Source: Sphingomonas xanthus (lineage in GTDB: Bacteria; Pseudomonadota; Alphaproteobacteria; Sphingomonadales; Sphingomonadaceae). Taken from it: 64,000 nucleotides of DNA. The DNA is taken from NCBI RefSeq assembly GCF_007998985.1, contig NZ_CP041659.1, forward strand, positions 620,001 through 684,000, written 5' to 3'. The notes beneath the pieces are model-generated. The model was not told the origin of the DNA, ran no database searches, and worked only from the letters and a program-made list of their open reading frames with translations. Position numbers and translations under genes: made by a program. Each line of letters opens with the position of its first letter. Within the stretch, counting starts at the first letter, position 1. Below are positions 16,477 to 25,006 of this stretch, piece after piece.

Positions 16477-17112
16477 ATGTCCGCGAGTTGTTGTGGTCCA
16501 GCGAAGAAACCGGCCGTCGATCCGCGCTGGCGGCGAGCGCTGTGGATTGCGTTGATCGTTAACGCAGTGATGTTCCTAGGCGAACTTGGTGCCGGCGAAA
16601 TCGCCAATTCCCGCGCGTTGCAGGCTGACGCGCTCGATTTCTTCGCGGATTCGGCCAATTACGCCATCTCTCTCGGTGTCGCGGGGATGGCGCTGGTTTG
16701 GCGAGCGAGCGCGGCGTTGGTCAAAGGGCTGACCCTCACCGCCTTGGGCATCTATGTGATCGTAGGAGCGCTCATCGCGGCGTTCGACGGTTCGTCGCCG
16801 CAGCCCGCGATCATGGGCGGCGTCGGCCTTGCGGCGTTGGCGGCCAATGTCGGGGTCGCGCTCATGCTCTACCGCTTCCGGGAAGGCGACACGAACATGC
16901 GGTCGGTTTGGATCTGCTCGCGCAATGACGCGATCGCCAATCTTGCCGTGGTAGCCGCGGCGCTCGGCGTGTTCGGCAGCGGAACCGCCTGGCCGGACCT
17001 TATCGTCGCCGCGATCATGGCGATGCTCGGGATCACCGGCGGTATCAAGATCATCCGGCTCGCCGTGAGTGAACTGACCCACGAGCCGATGCCAGCGGAA
17101 GCCCATCGATGA
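16477..17112 (+). CDS. Cation diffusion facilitator-type transporter
   Basis: 211 residues from ATG 16477 (GAGGTGG site). The N-terminus has a Cys motif (SASCCGPAKKP), and the first helices carry NSRALQADALDFFADSANYAISL, matching the CDF HxxxD-type metal site region with D residues. A second acidic pair appears in SRNDAIANLAVVAA. Shorter than classical CDF proteins and lacking a cytoplasmic C-terminal domain. It probably exports Zn, Cd or Pb, given its regulator. Confidence 0.85.
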   Translation: MSASCCGPAKKPAVDPRWRRALWIALIVNAVMFLGELGAGEIANSRALQADALDFFADSANYAISLGVAGMALVWRASAALVKGLTLTALGIYVIVGALIAAFDGSSPQPAIMGGVGLAALAANVGVALMLYRFREGDTNMRSVWICSRNDAIANLAVVAAALGVFGSGTAWPDLIVAAIMAMLGITGGIKIIRLAVSELTHEPMPAEAHR

Positions 17113-17561
17113 CAGTCGAGGACAACCCGCGCGTTTTCGTGCCGCCTCCGTTGATGCTGGCGGTGTTCGTGGGCGTCGGCCTGCTGATCGATGGCGGGCC
17201 GATCGCCAGCGGGATCGTTCTTGCTGTTGCCATTCTCATGGCGCTCGCCGGCGTTGGGCTCATCATTTCGGCCCTTGGGCTCTTCTTTCGCAGCAAAACC
17301 AGGGCAGAGCCGTGGCGCGGAGCAAGGTTGCTGGTGGCCGCTGGCCCCTATCGTTTCACGCGCAACCCCATGTATCTTGGGATGGTTGTGGTTGGCCTTG
17401 CGGCTGCGCTTGGATTGTCGAGTTTCGGCGCGGCCGTCGGTGCACTGCTAGCCGGCCTGATCGTCGACCGAATCGTGATCCGCCGCGAGGAAGCCTATCT
17501 GACGCGCCGCTTCGGTGACGATTACCGGGCCTATCTCGACCAGGTGCGCCGATGGTTGTGA
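17109..17561 (+). CDS. Isoprenylcysteine/phospholipid methyltransferase-like membrane protein
   Basis: 150 residues, overlapping the exporter stop (ATGA). Three to four membrane helices and the C-terminal signature GPYRFTRNPMYLGM ... REEAYLTRRFGDDYRAYLDQVRRWL define the ICMT/PEMT-like integral membrane methyltransferase group. The substrate is unknown. Such genes often ride with czc clusters in proteobacteria, perhaps altering membrane lipids under metal stress. Confidence 0.82.
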   Translation: MTVEDNPRVFVPPPLMLAVFVGVGLLIDGGPIASGIVLAVAILMALAGVGLIISALGLFFRSKTRAEPWRGARLLVAAGPYRFTRNPMYLGMVVVGLAAALGLSSFGAAVGALLAGLIVDRIVIRREEAYLTRRFGDDYRAYLDQVRRWL

Positions 17562-17595
17562 CCAGCGCCATTTCCTTCCGGCAGGCCGCCTGCTA

Positions 17596-17940
17596 ATGGC
17601 CGGTTCGATGTCTCGCTGGACCAACCTCGTTGGCGCGCTGCTTCTCGTCCTGATGGTGTGGACGGGATCGTCGGCGCATGCCGCAGAACGGTTCGACTGC
17701 ATTCCGGTTACCGAACAGAACGCGGGACATTTCGAGGGTGACCGCGACGAAGTGCCGTCCGATCCCGACCAAGGGGTCGCGCACCATCACACGGGTTGCA
17801 GCGGCCATCATGTCGCGACGCCCGGACAATTCGCCACCCTCGGTTTTTCAATCCGCTCGGCCGGTCTCACCGGCGCCAGACAGGATGCGGACCATCCCGG
17901 CAGAGAGCCGGAAAGTCAGTTGAGGCCGCCGATCGCCTGA
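17596..17940 (+). CDS. Small secreted His-rich hypothetical protein upstream of czcCBA
   Basis: 114 residues from ATG 17596 (ATG 17608 also possible). Signal peptide ALLLVLMVWTGSSAHA, then CIPVTEQNAGHFEGDRDE and a His/Cys cluster (AHHHTGCSGHH). No known domain is recognised. Position directly before czcC and the ligand cluster suggest periplasmic metal buffering or sensing, comparable with the CzcI/CzcE idea but not evidently homologous. Confidence 0.6.
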   Translation: MAGSMSRWTNLVGALLLVLMVWTGSSAHAAERFDCIPVTEQNAGHFEGDRDEVPSDPDQGVAHHHTGCSGHHVATPGQFATLGFSIRSAGLTGARQDADHPGREPESQLRPPIA

Positions 17941-17991
17941 CGAGGTTCGCGCCCGCGATGCGGGTTCGTTCGATCGTCAGGAGTCAACTCA

Positions 17992-19311
17992 ATGAGATTT
18001 TTAGCAGCCGCGGCGTGTGCCGCGGTGGCGGCGGCGGGGCCGATGATGCCTGCGGCCGCGCAGGTCGGCAATCCAGCCACACCGCGTGTCGGCAGTCCGT
18101 CGGCGCAACCAGCCGGGCCACCCGCGCCAGTCGTTGCACCTCGACCCGAGCCGCGCACTGGTCCGCTTCCGGGCAGCCTTTCGCTTCCGCAAGCGCTGGA
18201 TGAGGCGGCCGCTCGTTCACCCGCTATTGTCGCGGCGGAGGCCGAGGTCGCCGCCGCCGAGGCGCGCATTCGGCAGGCCGGCTACCGCAGCAATCCGGAG
18301 CTGAGCGTCGAGGTCGAGAACTTTGCCGGGACCGGCGAGCTTCGCGGCTTGCGGTCGACCGAGACGACGGTCGCGGTCAACCAGCGGCTCGATCTCGGCG
18401 GCCGACGGTCGGCGCGGGTGAATGCCGCCCAAGCCGCACTCGAAGTGCAGAAGCTCAAGCTCGCGATGGCCAAGGCCGATCTGTTGCAGTCCGTTCGCGA
18501 ACAATTTGCCCGCGCCATCGCTGCGCGGGAAAAGCTGGCCCAGGCGACCGAGAATGAGGGGCGTGCGCGGGAACTGGCGCGGGTCGCTGGCATCTTGGTC
18601 GAAGCCGGACGCGATCCTCCCTTGCGCGCGCTGAGGGCTCGTTCGGCCCTGGCGCAGGCGCAGGCAGCGCGCGAAGCAGCGGCGGCCGATGAGCTCGCCG
18701 CCCGCTCCTCGCTCGCCGCGCTGTTCGGCGTCAGCGAGCCGGTTGGAGCCGTCTCCGGAACGGCGCTCGATCTCACGCCTCGCCAGGTCACTCCGGATCA
18801 AAGTCTCGATGTGCGCCTCGCCGATGCGGAGCGTGTGGCTGCGCAGGCCGGGGTTCGGGAGCAGCTCGCCGAACGACGCCTCGATCCCGCGGTCGGGGTT
18901 GGAGTCCGCCATATCCGCGAGACCGGCGATGTTGGGCTGGTTGCCGGCCTGTCGATGCCGCTTCGGCTGTTCGACCGCAATCAGGGGAACATCGAGGCCG
19001 CTCGCCAGGCCGCCGCTGCGGCTAACGCCAGACGCGCGTCCACGCTGGCGACGACCACCGCGAAAGCGCGCAATGCCATCGCCAATGTCGAAGCCGCCCA
19101 GCGGCGCGTGGAAGCCCTTGAAAAGGCTGCCGTGCCGGAAGCCACTGAAGCGCTTCGGCTTGCCGAATTATCCTATCGCGAAGGTCGAGCCTCGCTGATC
19201 GAGCTGATCGACATCCAGAATGCCTACACCGCCGCGCGGACTTCGCTGACCGAAGCGCGCCTCGAACTCGCCCTCGCCACGGCCGAACTCGGCCGGATCC
19301 TAGCGCAATAG
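17992..19311 (+). CDS. czcC: CzcC-type outer-membrane efflux protein
   Basis: 439 residues. Signal peptide, a Pro-rich linker (QPAGPPAPVVAPRPEP), then two outer-membrane-efflux repeats: LPQALDEAAARSPAIVAAEAEVAAAEARI and the later AAANARRAS/NVEAAQRRVEALEKA helices, ending SLTEARLELALATAELGRIL. It forms the TolC-like trimeric channel for the adaptor and pump encoded next, exporting Co, Zn or Cd. Confidence 0.93.
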   Translation: MRFLAAAACAAVAAAGPMMPAAAQVGNPATPRVGSPSAQPAGPPAPVVAPRPEPRTGPLPGSLSLPQALDEAAARSPAIVAAEAEVAAAEARIRQAGYRSNPELSVEVENFAGTGELRGLRSTETTVAVNQRLDLGGRRSARVNAAQAALEVQKLKLAMAKADLLQSVREQFARAIAAREKLAQATENEGRARELARVAGILVEAGRDPPLRALRARSALAQAQAAREAAAADELAARSSLAALFGVSEPVGAVSGTALDLTPRQVTPDQSLDVRLADAERVAAQAGVREQLAERRLDPAVGVGVRHIRETGDVGLVAGLSMPLRLFDRNQGNIEAARQAAAAANARRASTLATTTAKARNAIANVEAAQRRVEALEKAAVPEATEALRLAELSYREGRASLIELIDIQNAYTAARTSLTEARLELALATAELGRILAQ

Positions 19312-19322
19312 GAATCCTTCCC

Positions 19323-20513
19323 ATGCAGTCCATCCGAGACATCAAGTTGATCCGCCTGTCGGATCGTAATCGCTGGCTCGCCGGCGTCGCCGCCGCCGCA
19401 CTCCTCGCCGGGGTCGGCGGCCTGTTGATCGGCCGGTCGATGACTGAACCGGCCGCTACCGAACTAACCGAAGAAGCCGAAGGCGAAGAGCATGGCCCCG
19501 AGGGCTTCATCGCGATGACGCCGGAGAAGCTCGCCGCGAGCGGTATCGCCAGCGAGCGGGTCGTGCTCGGCTCTCTCATGTCGGAGATCATCGCCCAGGC
19601 GACGGTGACCGCCCCACCCGAAGGTCAGGCGCTGCTGACGGCTCGCGCCGATGGCGCTGTAGTGCGCATCAACAAGCGTCTCGGCGATCCGGTTGGTGCC
19701 GGCGAAACCGTCGCACTGCTCGAAAGCCGCGAGGCCGCAGCATTCGTCGCCGACCGTAACGCAGCCGCTGCCCGTGCCCAGGCAGCGCGTGCCGCCGCCA
19801 ATCGCGAGCAACGCCTGTTCAACGCCAGGATCACGGCGCGGCAAGACCTAGAGGCGGCGATCGCCGCGCGGCAGACTGCCGAAGCCGAGTTGCAGCGCGC
19901 CAATGCCGCCGTCAGCGCGGCCGGCGTGACCGGCGGCGGACGCTACCTTGCGGTGCGAAGCCCCATTTCCGGCCGGATAACCGAGGTCGACACCCAGTTG
20001 GGCGCTTATGTCGCGGCGGGGGCAGAGCTGTTCAATGTCTCGGACCCGCGCCGTATCCAGATCGACGCCGCGGTCCCCGCGACCGATGCCCAGCGCATCC
20101 GACCGGGCGACCGCGCGATTGTCGAACTGCCCACCGGCAGCATCGTCGAGGCCGCCGTTCGCTCGGTCACGCCTGCGGTCGATCCGCAAAGCCGTTCGGC
20201 CACGGTGGTCGTCCAGCTAGGCGGCGCGCCCGCCGGATTGACGCAGGGCCAGGCGGTGCGGGTGCGGATCACGCCGCGCGGCAGTCAGGAGAGCGGCATC
20301 ATCCTGCCCGAGGAAGCGGTGCAGCAGATCGAGGGCCGCGACATGGTGTTCGTACAGATCAAGGGCGGCTTTCAGGCCACGCCGGTTTCGGTCGGGTCGC
20401 GAAGCGGCGGCAGGATCGAGATCCTGGACGGCCTGCGCGCCGGCCAAACGGTCGTCACCAAGGGCGCCTTCGTCCTCAAATCCCAGTTGGGCGCAAGCGA
20501 GGCGGAGCACTAG
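19323..20513 (+). CDS. czcB: CzcB-type RND periplasmic adaptor
   Basis: 396 residues. One N-terminal membrane anchor, an acidic His-containing segment (EEAEGEEHGPEG), the hairpin and lipoyl domains (TARADGAVVRINKRLGDPVGAGETVALLES ... YLAVRSPISGRITEVDTQLGAYV), a beta-barrel domain and the C-terminal domain with VGSRSGGRIEILDGLRAGQTVVTKGAF. It links CzcA to CzcC. The stop is one base from the czcA start. Confidence 0.93.
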   Translation: MQSIRDIKLIRLSDRNRWLAGVAAAALLAGVGGLLIGRSMTEPAATELTEEAEGEEHGPEGFIAMTPEKLAASGIASERVVLGSLMSEIIAQATVTAPPEGQALLTARADGAVVRINKRLGDPVGAGETVALLESREAAAFVADRNAAAARAQAARAAANREQRLFNARITARQDLEAAIAARQTAEAELQRANAAVSAAGVTGGGRYLAVRSPISGRITEVDTQLGAYVAAGAELFNVSDPRRIQIDAAVPATDAQRIRPGDRAIVELPTGSIVEAAVRSVTPAVDPQSRSATVVVQLGGAPAGLTQGQAVRVRITPRGSQESGIILPEEAVQQIEGRDMVFVQIKGGFQATPVSVGSRSGGRIEILDGLRAGQTVVTKGAFVLKSQLGASEAEH

Positions 20514-20514
20514 G

Positions 20515-23500
20515 ATGATCGACCGCCTCCTCGACGCTGCCGTCCGCTTCCGCTGGGCGGTGCTGGCCATCACGGCGCTCGTCGCCATTTACGGCGCGTT
20601 GCAGCTGTTCCGGCTGCCGATCGATGCCGTTCCCGACATCACCAATAAGCAGGTGCAGGTGAATGTCGCCGCGCCTCAGTTCAGCCCGCTCGACATGGAG
20701 CGGCTGGTCACCTTCCCGCTCGAAAACTCGCTCGCCGGGATTCCTGGCCTCGACTACACGCGCTCCATCTCGCGCAACGGTTTTGCCCAGGTCACGGCCG
20801 TGTTCGAGGAGGATGTCGACCTTTATTTCGCGCGGCAGCAGGTCGCGGAACGGCTTGCCCAGGCCGGCGAGAGCCTACCCGATGGCATCCAGCCACAGAT
20901 GGGTCCGGTGTCGACCGGGCTTGGTGAAGTGCTGATGTGGTCGGTCGATTATGCGCCGACCGCGACCGCCAAAAACCCCAAGATACCCGGCCGGCCCGGT
21001 TTCCAGCCGGATGGCAGCTATTTGACTCCGGAAGGGGAACGCCTGACCGACGACGTGTCGCGGCTGGCCTATCTGCGCACGGTCCAGGACTGGGTGATCC
21101 GCCCGCAAATCCGCGGCGTCGATGGCATCGCCGGGGTCGACAGCATCGGCGGCTACGAGAAACAATTCGTGGTGCAGCCGAACCCAGGCCAGCTTGCCGC
21201 TTATGGAGTCTCCTTCACCGACCTCGCCGAGGCTCTCGAAAAGGCGAACCTGTCGGTCGGCGCCAACTTCATTCAGCGCGGCGGCGAGGCGTTTCTGGTT
21301 CGCGCCGACGCCCGCATCCGTCACATCGACGAGATCGGACGAACGGTCATCGCCAACCGCAATGGGGTGCCGGTGACTGTCGCCAATGTCGCCACCGTCA
21401 CGCTGGGCGGCGAGCTACGCACGGGCGCGGCCTCGCTCGACGGCAAGGAAGTCGTCATCGGCACGGCACTCATGCTCGCCGGAGAAAATAGCCGGATCGT
21501 CGCGCAGAGCGTGGCCGAGCGTCTCGACGAGGTGAAGAAGTCACTGCCCCCCGGCGTGCGCATGACGACGCTCTACGACCGCTCGGCGCTGGTCGATGCA
21601 ACCATCTCGACCGTCGAGAAGAACCTTGTGGAAGGAGCGCTGCTGGTCATCGTCGCGCTATTCCTGCTGCTGGGAAATATCCGCGCCGCGATCATCGCCG
21701 CGCTGGTCATCCCATTATCCTTCCTGATGATGGCGATCGGCATGAACCGCTATGGCGTGTCGGGTAATCTGATGAGCCTCGGCGCGCTTGACTTCGGTCT
21801 GATCGTCGACGGCTCGATCATCATCATCGAGAATTGTTTGAGACGCCTCGCCGAGCGGCAGCATCATGAAGGACGCCTGCTCAATTTGTCCGAGCGCCTG
21901 CACGAGGTGTTCGAGGCTTCGAAGGAGATGGTCCGGCCAACGATCTACGGCCAGGCGATCATCTTCCTCGTCTTCGCGCCGCTGCTGATGTTCAGCGGGG
22001 TCGAGGGCAAGATGTTCACGCCGATGGCGGTCACCGTCATCCTGGCGCTGGCCGGTGCCTTCATCCTGTCGCTGACCTTCGTTCCGGCGATGGTCGCGGT
22101 GCTGATCCGCGGCAAGGTGTCGGAAGAGGATGTCAGGGCAATCCGCTGGGTCAAGGAACGTTACGAGCCGCTGCTCGACAAGGTGATCGCGGCGCCGCGC
22201 AAATGGGTCATGGCCGGCGTCGGTGCTTTTGTTGCCGCGGGCTTGCTGTTCATGACTCTGGGTCAGGAGTTCATTCCGCAACTCGACGAGGGCGACCTGG
22301 CGATGCAGGCGATCCGCATTCCCTCGACCTCGCTCGACCAGTCCCTCGAAATGCAAAAGCGGGTCGAAGCCGCGATCTCGAAGCTTCCGGAGGTATCGTT
22401 TATCTACTCGAAGACCGGCACGGCGGAAGTTGCGACCGACCCGATGCCGCAGAATGCCTCGGACGCTTTCGTCATCCTGAAACCCAAGGATGAGTGGCCA
22501 TCCGGCGTCGATAGCAAGGAAGACATTGTCGAGCGCATCGAGGAGAAGATGGAAGGGCTGGTCGGCAACGGTTTCGAGGTCAGCCAGCCGATCGAGATGC
22601 GCTTCAACGAGCTGATCGCGGGGGTGCGCGGCGATGTCGCGATCAAGCTCTTCGGCGACAACATGGAGCAGTTGGAAACCGTCGCCTCCCAAGTTGCGTC
22701 GGCGATCGGCAAGGTCGAGGGCACCGCCGATCTCCGCACCGAACAGACCGGCGGCTTTCCAACGCTGGAAGTGCAATTCAACCGCGACGCCATTGCCCGT
22801 TACGGCTTGTCGACCGAGGAAGTCGCCAATACCGTCGCCGCCGGCCTCGGCGGTCGCGAGGCCGGGCTGGTGTTCGAGGGCGACCGCCGGTTCGACATCG
22901 TGGTCCGTCTCGACAATGTGACGCGCGACAACCTCGATGCGATCGGCGCCCTGCCGGTCATGCTGGAAGCGAGCGGATCGGGGCCGCGCGCGGCCGTGCC
23001 GTTGCGCGAGTTGGCGAACTTTCAGTTCACCGAGGGCGTCAACCAGGTCAGCCGCGAGAACGGCCAGCGGCGCGTCGTGGTCCAGGCCAATGTCCGGGGA
23101 CGCGACCTCGGCTCCTATGTCGGGGCGGCGCGGTCGGCGGTCGAAAGCCAGGTCAAGCTGCCGCCGGGCGTCTTCATCCAATGGGGTGGTCAGTATGAGA
23201 ACCTGCAGGCCGCCTCGCAGCGCCTGACTCTCGTGATCCCGCTGGTCTTCGCGCTGATCTTCGGCATCCTGTTCGTCGCCCTGCGCAGCGTTACTTCGGC
23301 GCTCGCGGTTTATTCGGCGGTTCCGCTCGGCCTCGCCGGTGGCGTATTCGGCCTGTTCCTCGCCGGGTTGCCCTTCTCGATCTCGGCGGCGGTCGGCTTT
23401 ATCGTCCTGTCCGGCGTCACCGTGCTCAACGGTTTGGTCGTGATGACCAGCATCCGCCAGCATATCGAACAGGGAGCGCCGATAGGTGGAGCGATCAAGG

Positions 23501-23775
23501 CCGGCATGATGGAGCGCGTGCGCGCCGTCATCATCACCGGCGTCGTCCCTGCGATCGGCTTCGTCCCCATGGCGATCGCCACCGGCCGCGGGGCGGAAGT
23601 GCAAAAGCCGCTGGCGATCGTCGTCATCGCCGGCTTGGTCGTTGCAACCCTGCTGACCCTGTTCGTGCTCCCGGCCATCAGCCAAATGCTCTTGCATCGC
23701 GGCCGGCAGCGGCATGTCGAGGGAGAATATGGTGACGAAGATGCGTTCGGGCGCGAACCATTGCCGTCGAAGTGA
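20515..23775 (+). CDS. czcA: CzcA-type heavy-metal efflux RND pump
   Basis: 1086 residues with 12 membrane helices and two large periplasmic loops. The TM4 signature DFGLIVDGSIIIIEN carries D426, D432 and E439, the same spacing as D402/D408/E415 of Cupriavidus CzcA, which places it in the HME-RND group for divalent metals rather than the Cu/Ag CusA group. FEEDVDLYFARQQVAERL and PSTSLDQSLEMQKRVE are also typical. It exports Zn, Co or Cd using the proton gradient. Confidence 0.95.
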   Translation: MIDRLLDAAVRFRWAVLAITALVAIYGALQLFRLPIDAVPDITNKQVQVNVAAPQFSPLDMERLVTFPLENSLAGIPGLDYTRSISRNGFAQVTAVFEEDVDLYFARQQVAERLAQAGESLPDGIQPQMGPVSTGLGEVLMWSVDYAPTATAKNPKIPGRPGFQPDGSYLTPEGERLTDDVSRLAYLRTVQDWVIRPQIRGVDGIAGVDSIGGYEKQFVVQPNPGQLAAYGVSFTDLAEALEKANLSVGANFIQRGGEAFLVRADARIRHIDEIGRTVIANRNGVPVTVANVATVTLGGELRTGAASLDGKEVVIGTALMLAGENSRIVAQSVAERLDEVKKSLPPGVRMTTLYDRSALVDATISTVEKNLVEGALLVIVALFLLLGNIRAAIIAALVIPLSFLMMAIGMNRYGVSGNLMSLGALDFGLIVDGSIIIIENCLRRLAERQHHEGRLLNLSERLHEVFEASKEMVRPTIYGQAIIFLVFAPLLMFSGVEGKMFTPMAVTVILALAGAFILSLTFVPAMVAVLIRGKVSEEDVRAIRWVKERYEPLLDKVIAAPRKWVMAGVGAFVAAGLLFMTLGQEFIPQLDEGDLAMQAIRIPSTSLDQSLEMQKRVEAAISKLPEVSFIYSKTGTAEVATDPMPQNASDAFVILKPKDEWPSGVDSKEDIVERIEEKMEGLVGNGFEVSQPIEMRFNELIAGVRGDVAIKLFGDNMEQLETVASQVASAIGKVEGTADLRTEQTGGFPTLEVQFNRDAIARYGLSTEEVANTVAAGLGGREAGLVFEGDRRFDIVVRLDNVTRDNLDAIGALPVMLEASGSGPRAAVPLRELANFQFTEGVNQVSRENGQRRVVVQANVRGRDLGSYVGAARSAVESQVKLPPGVFIQWGGQYENLQAASQRLTLVIPLVFALIFGILFVALRSVTSALAVYSAVPLGLAGGVFGLFLAGLPFSISAAVGFIVLSGVTVLNGLVVMTSIRQHIEQGAPIGGAIKAGMMERVRAVIITGVVPAIGFVPMAIATGRGAEVQKPLAIVVIAGLVVATLLTLFVLPAISQMLLHRGRQRHVEGEYGDEDAFGREPLPSK

Positions 23776-23786
23776 GGGAGTGAAGC

Positions 23787-24692
23787 ATGGCACATGATCA
23801 CGGCGGGGGTGCCCACAACCACGCGGCCGGCGCGAACAGCAAGATGCTGGCCATCGCGCTTGGCCTTACGACGGCCTTTCTGATCGCCGAACTGATCGGC
23901 TCGTTCGTCTTCAACAGCCTCGCGCTATTGTCCGACGCCGCCCACATGTTCACCGACAGCGCGGCGCTCGCCATCGCGCTGGCGGCGGTGAAGATTGGTC
24001 AGCGACCGGCCGACGATGCACGAACCTTTGGCTATCGCCGGTTCGAGATCCTCGCCGCCGCGTTTAATGCGCTGCTGCTGTTCGCCGTGGCCGGCTATGT
24101 TCTGTGGGAAGGCATCGGTCGCTTTTTCGAGCCGGCCGAAGTCCAGTCTACCGGCATGCTGATCGTCGCGGCGATCGGCCTTGTCGTGAACCTCATCGCC
24201 ATGAAGCTGCTCTCGGCTGGCAAGGAAAGCAGCCTCAATGTGAAGGGTGCCTATCTTGAAGTCTGGGCGGACATGCTCGGCTCAATCGGTGTCATCGTTG
24301 GCGCTCTCGTCATCATGTTCACCGGCTGGCAGTGGGTTGATCCATTGGTCGCAATCGGGATTGGCTTATGGGTGCTCCCCCGCACCTGGATCCTGCTCAA
24401 GGACACCACCCAAATCCTGCTGGAAGGCGTGCCGCGGGGAATGGATATTTCGGCGATCCGAGCGTCGATCGCGGCAACGCCGGGAGTAGGCGGCGTCCAC
24501 GACCTCCATGTCTGGTCCCTATCGAGCGACGAGCACAGCCTGTCGACCCATGTTGAACTGGCCAACGGGGCGGATTTCGAGACGGTCAAGACCGCCGTCG
24601 CCAAAATTCTGCACGACCGCTACGAAATCGAACACGCCACGATCCAGGTGGAGCGGGAAGCATGTGACGATGCAGACGGGTTGCATCGATGA
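23787..24692 (+). CDS. czcD: CzcD-type cation diffusion facilitator
   Basis: 301 residues, 12 bases after czcA. His-rich N-terminus (MAHDHGGGAHNH), six helices with the TM2 metal site ALLSDAAHMFTDS (D50, H53, D57), a second site in YLEVWADMLGS, and a C-terminal cytoplasmic domain with PGVGGVHDLHVWSLSSDEHSLSTHVEL. It moves divalent cations from cytoplasm to periplasm, feeding CzcCBA. Good agreement with family length. Confidence 0.93.
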   Translation: MAHDHGGGAHNHAAGANSKMLAIALGLTTAFLIAELIGSFVFNSLALLSDAAHMFTDSAALAIALAAVKIGQRPADDARTFGYRRFEILAAAFNALLLFAVAGYVLWEGIGRFFEPAEVQSTGMLIVAAIGLVVNLIAMKLLSAGKESSLNVKGAYLEVWADMLGSIGVIVGALVIMFTGWQWVDPLVAIGIGLWVLPRTWILLKDTTQILLEGVPRGMDISAIRASIAATPGVGGVHDLHVWSLSSDEHSLSTHVELANGADFETVKTAVAKILHDRYEIEHATIQVEREACDDADGLHR

Positions 24693-25006
24693 GAATTATT
24701 TCGAACCCTATGACATTCGCGTGAATATGTCATTCGTCGAATGGCTGAAGTTGGCCGTTAGCGGAACGTCTGTTTTTTGGCGCGAAAGGCTAGAAACCGG
24801 TCATTCTCTGAGCAACCCCGTTGTCCGCAAAGACCAAAACCCGGCCACTCAGGGGCACTTACAGATCTCCGGTAAGCGGCCGTTAGTTCAGCTAACGACT
24901 GACGACTGCAATTGGGCCGGGAGCAAACTGACTGGCTCCTAATTGGTCCGGGCGAAATGCCGACTCCTTGATCTCGGAGGCGCCGCGCGTTGCTCAACTT
25001 AGTATG
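24693..25006. other. Convergent intergenic gap with inverted and direct repeats
   Basis: No protein-like frame is seen. CGTTAG-TTCAG-CTAACG (24881-24897) is a perfect small hairpin. AATTGGGCCGGG (24910-24921) and AATTGGTCCGGG (24941-24952) form a near-exact direct repeat 31 bp apart, flanking GGGAGC ... GGCTCC. The gap separates the czc operon from the Fic/NTPase operon, so it may include a bidirectional end signal or an island junction. Confidence 0.4.

Noticed and set aside
21715..23793. 692-residue minus-strand frame
   Set aside because: Antisense shadow of czcA, with Asp/Arg/His-rich non-protein composition.
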